Shown: piece after piece, positions 9,541 to 14,675 of the stretch
How positions within the stretch are numbered: position 1 is the first letter of the stretch
How the letters are laid out: each line of letters starts with the position of its first letter
Source of the DNA: Rhynchosporium graminicola
Lineage: Eukaryota; Ascomycota; Leotiomycetes; Helotiales; Ploettnerulaceae
Assembly: GCA_900074885.1 (NCBI GenBank)
Contig: FJUW01000114.1
Span: 1-14,675 of the forward strand
DNA: 14,675 bases
Direction: 5' to 3'
Made by a program: the position numbers and the translations under genes
Notes under the pieces: model-generated
Databases searched by the model: none
What the model was told of the DNA's origin: nothing
What the model saw: only the letters and a program-made list of their open reading frames with translations

Positions 9541-11820
9541 GTATACCTGCGTCTACTAGGCGACTATTAGAGACCGGCTATATTATAATAAACCCGATTT
9601 CCCCGAGAAGCTATTCTAATTCACTATAGACTATTATAGCCGAAACTGAATATATATTACTATAGCGACTATTCCCTAATCGCGACTATATCGCGTTGCA
9701 GCACCCGCTTATATCTATAATACCTTCTATATAATAGTAATAATAGTATATATATAGCTATCGTTAGAGAGAACCTGCTTTACTAGAGTTCTTTCCTCTG
9801 CCCTAGAGTAAGCTAAGGGTTTCAAGCAGAGAGAGGCTTAGCTGATATACTCCTCGCGATATTTATAGCGCTATTAACTTTATACTAAGCTCTTTTAAGA
9901 TATATGGAATTAGATACTCTATAGCTGCGCATATGTTAACCGATCCCGGGAAAGCGTCGAAGAGGACCTTAGTAATCCGCTGTATTTTCTAGGTACTAAT
10001 CTTATAGATCTTAGAGCTATCAGAAGTGCTACGAGCGGAGGTTAAGGATTAGCTACTTATTAACTTAGGGCCCCCTTCGGAAGAAGTACTATAATACCCT
10101 TCCTAAACTGCTATACTAGAAGGTAGACTCCCTAGTAGACCTATAGCTTATTACTTAGGATATCTAGTCTTATGCCTAGCTCCTTTAATAAGTAGCCTAA
10201 GATATAACTGCGAATATTACGCCCTTACGACTTAGCGAAGCTTTATAACTCGAGGAACTTTCGTAACTTATCCTTATCCGGGCCTGCCGCTTTCTCCTAT
10301 AGATCTATAAAGGCTTAATATAGCTTAAATCCGCGAATCGTCTTAGTAATCTCCTAAGTTATCTTCTACTTAATATCTCTTGCCTTATACTTAGTATATA
10401 ATATAAAAAAGGTTTATATCTCCGGTAATAGATTCTTCGCTACTATAGTTTCCGCTACTAAAACTACTTTAGATATCTTTACCTTTTCGTATTCCACGAT
10501 CTTATTAAGTAGCTCGAGAATCCGCTATTAGTAAGCTCTCCCGAACGTGTTTTAAAAGAAGAACTCCTTAAGGAAGGTAATCTATAAAGCTAGGATATAA
10601 TATAACGCTATAGTATTATTCTTCTTCCTCTTAATATACAGCTACTATAGCTCTTATTAAAAGGTCTCTATTATGTCTAGTTTATAAACCCTCTCTTAGC
10701 TCGCTATCTATTATAGAGCTATTATTCTAATTAGATCGGCTTAGTATCTTTCCTTTATCCTTCTTCGTTTCCGGGGCTATATTATTATTCTATCTAGCGT
10801 TATTACAGGTTCGGGCGTAGTAAGGAGGTTAATCGCCAGCAGATTCGCAGTAATAGGATTCGCAGGATATTTAGCTATAGGATTCGCAGGATTTATAGTT
10901 ATAAGACTCGCAGGATTTATAGTTATAGGAATTATAAAAGTAATATTTATAGGATCCGCAGAGGATAGATTAGTAGAAGTAAGATTCATAGAATTCGTAG
11001 ATATTTAATAAGTAGAAGTAGGAATTAAAAATATAGGATCCGCAGGCTCGAGGCCTAGAGATATACGTTTCGAAAGGGTATTATTCAGACTAGGCAGCTT
11101 ACTAGAGAGTAAAGGTTCTCGGTCTTCGTATGGTAAGAGGAAGGGCGTGAATATCCTAAGGAGAGCTCGGATTAGAGATAGCGGGAAGTATAATAGTAGT
11201 AAAAGGGTTAGTAATAGCGCTTAGTAAGTAGCGTCTCTTAGCAGCTAGGAAGATATAGTTGAGGTTATCTGCAGCTTCTCTATAAGCGCCCGAAAGGTAT
11301 CTTAGATACGAGAGATCTTTTCCGGTCAGGTATTCGTTAGTTCGAGGATTAGGTAATAGATAATTTACTATAGGAGCTATCCTTATTAGTATTAACGCTA
11401 AGTAAGTATAGGAGTTAGGGAGTACTACTATCTGATATTCCCCTGTGAGTATATTATATTCTAGTATAATCTCGGCCGGTTATATCCTATCGATAATAAG
11501 GCGTGAGAGGGGGTTTATAGTAAGGGGTATACGAGAGTAAGGAATATTAAAGGAATAAGGGAGGAGTACTAACCGCGTTTTATTCAGGAACTCGTAGGGC
11601 CGCTAGATAATAACCGGCATATAACTCTAAGTAAGAGCGTAATAATAATAAGTCCGGCTATACGACCTATTATATTACGCTTACTAACGATAGATAAGCG
11701 ACCTACTGTTAGTCTATTGCTTAAGTAGATCTTACGTGGATTAAGGTAGATAATATCGACTGACGCCCTACGCTACGATCCTCTTATAGGTATTATATTT
11801 AAGGATATCTAGGAAGCTTT
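9541..11820 (-). pseudogene. Degenerate - strand gene (760 codons) cut by the inner element
   Basis: A single frame runs 2.3 kb without a shift, broken only by likely RIP stops. The N-terminal part near 11760 reads DIIYLNPRKIYLSNRL. A middle section includes TPFLLPYEDREPLLSS near 11140. An octapeptide-repeat region (10989-10777, the longest stop-free run, opening at ATG 10989) carries INPANP units. It is followed by a basic stretch (PRKRRRIKERY near 10775) and a helical, charged domain: EYEKVKISKVVLVAETIV near 10490, EKAAGPDKDKLRKFLEL near 10290, LLKELGIRLDILSNKL near 10190. The frame is still readable at 9541, where the inner element begins, and seems to resume at 3147. The start is unclear; sequence above 11820 is stop-rich. 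The function is not recognised. The basic segment could bind nucleic acid. Confidence 0.6.
10842..10960 (-). repeat. 24-bp tandem repeats encoding a Pro/Asn octapeptide
   Basis: GGATTCGCAGGATTTATAGT-like units recur with a 24-base step: anchors at 10857, 10881, 10905, 10929 (diverged) and 10953. Reading the - strand gives repeats of the type INPANPIT and ITINPASL. The period is a multiple of three and lies in the frame of the surrounding relic, so this was probably a flexible linker in the protein. The + strand frame is also open here, a consequence of the repeat composition. Confidence 0.65.
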
Positions 11821-11866
11821 TATATAACTTAATTACTATTACTACGCGTGCCGCTTATACGCAGGC
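11821..11866. other. Junction between coding relic and minisatellite
   Basis: The - strand frame is stop-rich here and no start codon can be chosen. The true 5' end of the 11820-9541 relic probably lies in or beyond this stretch. Confidence 0.3.
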
Positions 11867-11944
11867 TATAATATAATTACTATTACTATAGTTATAATAC
11901 TATTACCTTTACTATAGTTATAATACTATTACTATTACTATAGT
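11867..11944 (+). repeat. 26-bp minisatellite, three copies
   Basis: Units at 11867, 11893 and 11919 each read close to TATAATACTATTACTATTAC followed by TATAGT, with two or fewer differences between neighbours. The same unit recurs twice at 12789-12840. The low divergence compared with the surrounding sequence suggests recent expansion, or that the short unit escaped further mutation. Confidence 0.8.
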
Positions 11945-11947
11945 TAT

Positions 11948-12035
11948 AGATAATTAGAAGAGTAAGAGGTTATTAATTAGATAGGGAGCTCTGACTCTAA
12001 CTTAATATACTAACGTTAGTCTCCTTTACACCTTC
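11948..12035 (+). repeat. Direct repeat X, left copy
   Basis: It starts AGATAATTAGAAGAGTAAGA and continues through TATTAATTAGATAGGGAGCT to CACCTTCCTACTA. It matches 12695-12788 at most positions, many differences being transitions. It directly follows the three 26-bp units. Confidence 0.65.
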
Positions 12036-12694
12036 CTACTACTCAGGGCCTTATATAGCTGAGCTAAGTATTCTACTGATCTTTTCTAACTAACTATTTC
12101 CTCGATCCTTAGATCTTCATCTGACTATTAAACCCGGCTCCTTACTTATAATTAAGTAGTTATATCCTTAACCTCTTACTAGCGCCTACTCGGCTTTACT
12201 TCTACTCTGACTTCCTACTTTATATTAACTACTTTATAGCCGCGGGAAAGCAGGGAACCCGGTCTAGTTAGTAGCGAATTCAAAGCGATAGACTATATAA
12301 TAATATATCGAAAGATAACTCTCTTTAATCGAATGACTAATTCGTAATAAAGAAACTATTAACTGATTTAGAACCTTAAATTAACTTTAGCTAATTATAA
12401 TTAACTAATTAAATTTATAACGTCGATCGAAAGCTCCTAGATCTAGATCTTAGAGAAGGATCGAAAATAAATAGCGTTTAAAGGTTACGTATAACTAATC
12501 GTAGAAGATATATAATAGAGACTAACTTTAAGAGAAGCTTTCGGAGCTATCGAGACCTTTAAGGCGAGTAAGTAGCTAATCTGCTACGGAAGGGTTCGAT
12601 CCAGCGGGCGAATTTATTAGGAATAGACTAAAGGCTACCTGATTACGAATCATAGAGTAGATCAAGCTTTACTCGACTCCCTGCGGTAGTCGCT
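12036..12694. other. Gene-free spacer between direct repeats
   Basis: No frame on either strand stays coding-like here. The stretch contains an AT-rich, partly self-complementary run near 12385-12415 (TTAGCTAATTATAATTAACT). At 12593-12602 there is a GGTTCGATCC resembling a tRNA B box, but no matching A box or cloverleaf. Flanking copies of repeat X suggest this is the body of a small, unidentified insertion or a tandem duplication. Confidence 0.4.
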
Positions 12695-12788
12695 AGATAA
12701 TTAGAGGAGTAAAAGGTATTAATTAGAGAGGAAGCTCTAGCTCTAATTAAATCTACTCGTACTAGTCTCGATAGTACCTTCCTACTAT
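12695..12788 (+). repeat. Direct repeat X, right copy
   Basis: It starts AGATAATTAGAGGAGTAAAA and ends ACCTTCCTACTA. It is 747 bases from the left copy and directly precedes two 26-bp units, so the order of minisatellite and X is reversed relative to the left side. Confidence 0.65.
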
Positions 12789-12840
12789 TATAATACTATT
12801 ACTATTATCGTAGTTATAATACTATTACTATTACTATAGG
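12789..12840 (+). repeat. 26-bp minisatellite, two copies
   Basis: Units at 12789 and 12815 are nearly identical to those at 11867-11944. They lie just beyond the 3' end of the - strand relic that stops at 12843. Confidence 0.8.
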
Positions 12841-12842
12841 TA

Positions 12843-13959
12843 CTACGACTCTATTCTAGTTACCGGCCCCTTATAGGGAGGTCCTAACCTCTGACGTAGC
12901 TTAACGTATCCTATTATTCTATTATATATACTATATAGTTCCTCTTTACTCGCCCTCTATCTACTACGCCCTTAAAGTTACTATTTATCCTTCGTGATAT
13001 CCGGTCCCCTTACTTCTTTATATTCGCTTTCGCTTTCCCTTTCTGCTTCGCCTTTACTTTCTTCGATACTAATACTATTACTTTATCCTCCGCGGCGCGC
13101 TTACCTTTGGACTTAGCTATAGTAGGTATGAAGCCGCTGCCTTTCTTAGTCGGAGTATTATAGCTCGGGGGGCTAGCTTTTATAATAGGCAGAGGGAATA
13201 ATCGATCGACTAAACTCTTTACTAGTTAACTATTAGTCTCCTGAGTTATATTAAGGGAAGAGCTACTCACCTCGATTATCTACTGAACTCTCGCTCGCGC
13301 TCGAGCTCGGAGTCGCCCCGCTAAATAGTAGTATCTTATTTAGTAATATAGATAGACCCGGAAGGGTAAGCTATCTTTAACTATCTTTAGAGCCTTTAGG
13401 GGTCCCTAGGACGGGTAGCTTACTAGGAGCGCTAGTAGCAGAAGTCTTTAGAGTAGTAGCTATTATCGCGGGCTTAGGTAAGTGTACGAACCCTGAGGTA
13501 GATAGAGTTAGATTAGTAGCTTTCTTAGGAGGAAGCGTATAATCTAGCTTCGTTAGCGTGGATTTTAGCACTTTAGTCGCTAAGGGTTAAGAAGGAGCTA
13601 TTAGATTAGTATTAACTATATAAATAACTACTATTATTAGCAGAGATTATATTCGCAAGTAGAGGTTAGTAGTACCTTCATATACTAGATAGTAGATTTC
13701 GGCGCTATCTCTTATTATAGCGTATAACTCCCGGGCCGCTACGAGGAACTGAAAGTATAAGTGCATATCTATAGTCGCGTATAGTCAAGAATATATACTC
13801 TTGCTTATCTCCGCTCGAGTTTCTGGAGATCTATCTAGATTCGTTTAGGTCTTACTTATAAGCGATATTATTTTAGTTAGAAGTGCGAACGGAATCGAAA
13901 TCAGCTCTATTATATGTTTTAATATTAATATAGGGCAGCGCGATAGAATATGCACCCGA
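12843..13959 (-). pseudogene. Degenerate - strand gene, Pro/Ser/Thr-rich then acidic
   Basis: One frame reads through about 370 codons with TAG/TAA interruptions. Near the right terminus it gives EYIFLTIRDYRYALILSVPR (13800-13741). The longest open run, 13571-13377, is rich in Thr, Ser, Pro and Lys (TLSTSGFVHLPKPAI, LPVLGTPKGSKD). Next come a Ser-rich patch (ATPSSSASESSVDNRGE near 13300) and a strongly acidic stretch (ESKGEAERESESEYKEV near 13040). It ends in a basic tail closing at TAG 12843. The composition suggests a mostly disordered protein, perhaps DNA- or chromatin-associated; I do not recognise it. It starts just inside the terminus at 13986. No ATG is preserved, so the 5' end is a guess. 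It might be the N-terminal part of the same gene as 11820-9541, interrupted by the repeat-X region. Confidence 0.6.
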
Positions 13960-13986
13960 GTTTTAGTATTCTAATATACTAAAATA
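13960..13986 (-). repeat. Palindromic terminal motif, copy 4 (outer right end)
   Basis: Read on the - strand the motif starts TATTTTAGTATATTAGAATA and ends CTAAAAC. It is the inverse partner of 2067-2093. A CG module (GCGCGATAG) lies at about 13938-13946. Confidence 0.6.
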
Positions 13987-14414
13987 ATTAACCCTTATAC
14001 TAACTACATCGCACGTCCTTACTACTAGTACTATAGTAACTCTAAGTATATTTAAGTATACCTAACTACTTAAACCTCTAAAGCCTTATTACTACTACTT
14101 CTCGCCCTCGCGTGCCTTCCCCTGACCTATCTTTCGAGTATTATAGAAGAACTTACTACTCTTATATCAGACGTACTAGGTGCCTATCGATAGTTTTACT
14201 ACTACCCTAACTAGTAAGTCGCTCCCCTAAAATATCGCGTAGCGCCTACTAACTATCACTAGCCTCCTCGAAGCGTTCCCAGACGGTATTATTCCATCGA
14301 GTATCGGAATTATAGCGCTTACCGGCGCTCTTATTAGCGAAATCCAGTAATACGCGAACCTTACTATTACTCGAAACTCGACTAGCGCCTATTTATCTAT
14401 TACCCTTATCCGAG
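13987..14414 (+). pseudogene. Degenerate + strand frame truncated at the telomeric repeat
   Basis: The frame beginning at 13991 is readable for about 140 codons with a few TAG/TAA stops and one TGA. Coding-like text includes LLEAFPDGIIPSSIGIIA near 14265 and ANLTITRNSTSAYLSI near 14355. It stays open right up to CGAG at 14411 and then enters the TTAGGG repeats, which read RVRV before a stop. The relic was therefore cut by the telomeric sequence rather than ending naturally. It may be the continuation of the + strand relic at 3-2066 beyond the outer element, since both lie on the same strand just outside its termini. The family is unknown. Confidence 0.45.
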
Positions 14415-14439
14415 TTAGGGTTAGGGTTTAAGGGTTAGG
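14415..14439 (+). repeat. Short interstitial telomeric repeat (TTAGGG type)
   Basis: Two perfect TTAGGG units are followed by a variant with an inserted TTA/A and a final TTAGG. The G-rich strand runs left to right, so the original chromosome end would have faced right. TTAGGG is the usual telomere repeat of filamentous ascomycetes. The array is far too short to be a functional telomere and is followed by non-telomeric DNA. Confidence 0.85.
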
Positions 14440-14675
14440 TGATATTGAATCTAACTACGCTATCTTGCTACAGGCGTTTTCTAACTATAAGGAAACTTGA
14501 GCTATAAGTACAGGGGGTGCGTACTATAAATACAGGTAAGGAGAGTACTAAATAAAAGAGAGATACAGAAGCCTAGGGTAGGCGATATGTACTACGAGTA
14601 GTAGATAGATGATCGAAGCCTTCGATGAAAGAGAAGAGGGTGCTCTATAGCGAGAGAGAGTGCCCTGCGGCGTAG
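14440..14675. other. Non-RIPed sequence beyond the telomere seed
   Basis: TG occurs eleven times and CA four times in 236 bases, unlike anything to the left. TACAGG-type words recur (near 14471, 14510 and 14531). No open frame of useful length is seen. A perfect hairpin (7-base arms) lies at 14612-14626. Candidate identities are subtelomeric satellite, the edge of a telomere-targeted retroelement, or unique DNA joined by fusion; nothing here decides between them. Confidence 0.6.
14612..14626. repeat. Perfect inverted repeat, 7-base arms
   Basis: ATCGAAG, one C, then CTTCGAT form a complete palindrome around a central base. With a one-base loop it is more likely a protein-binding palindrome or chance than a stable RNA hairpin. 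A second, imperfect inverted repeat (AGGGTGCTCT...AGAGTGCCCT) lies at about 14637-14665. Confidence 0.5.

Larger units (their letters stand above)
2067..13986. mobile_element. Putative outer TIR-bounded element (11.9 kb, interrupted)
   Basis: The ends are a 27-base inverted pair: 2067-2093 on + and 13960-13986 on -. They agree at 21 of 27 positions by eye, and both carry TAAAAC at the inner end. Just inside the left end lies a + strand relic (2176-2850). Just inside the right end lies a - strand relic (13959-12843). Another - strand relic (11820-9541) is broken by the inner element at 3148-9535, and a - strand frame continues from 3147. Removing the inner element leaves about 5.5 kb. Inward-facing genes inside inverted termini suggest a cut-and-paste DNA transposon, but I see no transposase motif and no clear target duplication: the flanks are ACTCAGGA on the left and ATTAACCC on the right. 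An alternative is unrelated short palindromic insertions. Confidence 0.4.
1..14414. repeat. RIP-mutated, nested-transposon block
   Basis: Almost every stretch is depleted of CA and TG and saturated with TA, while CG stays common (for example the CG-rich run at 3127-3143). Counting by eye, 14171-14410 has one TG and four CA, whereas the following 236 bases have eleven TG and four CA. Frames are interrupted mostly by TAG and TAA and rarely by TGA. This matches repeat-induced point mutation in filamentous ascomycetes, a premeiotic process that acts on duplicated DNA and prefers CpA. Retention of CpG argues against simple methyl-CpG decay. The strand-symmetric loss of CA and TG also explains the lost start codons (ATG to ATA). 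The identification rests on composition only. Confidence 0.9.

Noticed and set aside
12540..12610. tRNA or tRNA-derived SINE suggested by GGTTCGATCC and a GTAGC/GCTAC stem
   Set aside because: No acceptor stem, the T stem does not pair, the anticodon loop would be six bases, and the A-like box is too close to the B box.
14415..14439. Functional chromosome end
   Set aside because: Only about four repeat units are present, and non-telomeric DNA follows for at least 236 bases.

Overview
This window looks like a subtelomeric, transposon-filled block from a filamentous ascomycete (Pezizomycotina). From base 1 to about 14414, CpA and TpG are almost absent, TpA is very abundant and CpG is kept. That is the signature of repeat-induced point mutation (RIP), which turns CpA into TpA on either strand of duplicated DNA. 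No intact gene of normal length remains. What does remain is long reading-frame relics whose stops are almost all TAG or TAA, the codons RIP makes from CAG, CAA and TGG. I found them by reading all frames by eye, and none matches a family I can name.

Layout. A + strand relic, with a Pro/Ser/Gln-like first half, fills 3-2066. At 2067 comes the first of four copies of a near-palindromic 27-base motif (core TTTTAGTATA...TAYTAAAA). The copies lie at 2067, 3148, 9509 and 13960 and pair by sequence. The inner pair (3148/9535) differs at 5 of 27 positions, all transitions, and bounds 6.4 kb. That segment holds a + strand relic (3361-4869) and a long - strand relic (9443 to about 5380) that converge on a 58-bp minisatellite. 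The outer pair (2067/13986) bounds 11.9 kb. It holds a + strand relic just inside the left end (2176-2850), a - strand relic just inside the right end (13959-12843), and a - strand relic (about 11820-9541) whose frame seems to resume beyond the inner element at 3147. My reading is that one member of a TIR-type element family inserted into another, each with genes pointing inward, and that RIP later silenced both. This is inference; I see no clear target-site duplications.

The right edge (13987-14414) is another + strand relic. It runs straight into a short telomeric array (TTAGGG type, 14415-14439) pointing rightward. Beyond the array the last 236 bases are rich in TG and CA again, so the RIP block ends at the telomere seed. 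This junction suggests a broken, telomere-healed end that later gained new DNA.

Regulation cannot be read from DNA this degraded. The notable items are the nested two-ended elements, the roughly 1,350-codon unrecognised relic with six in-frame 24-residue repeats, and the RIP/telomere boundary.
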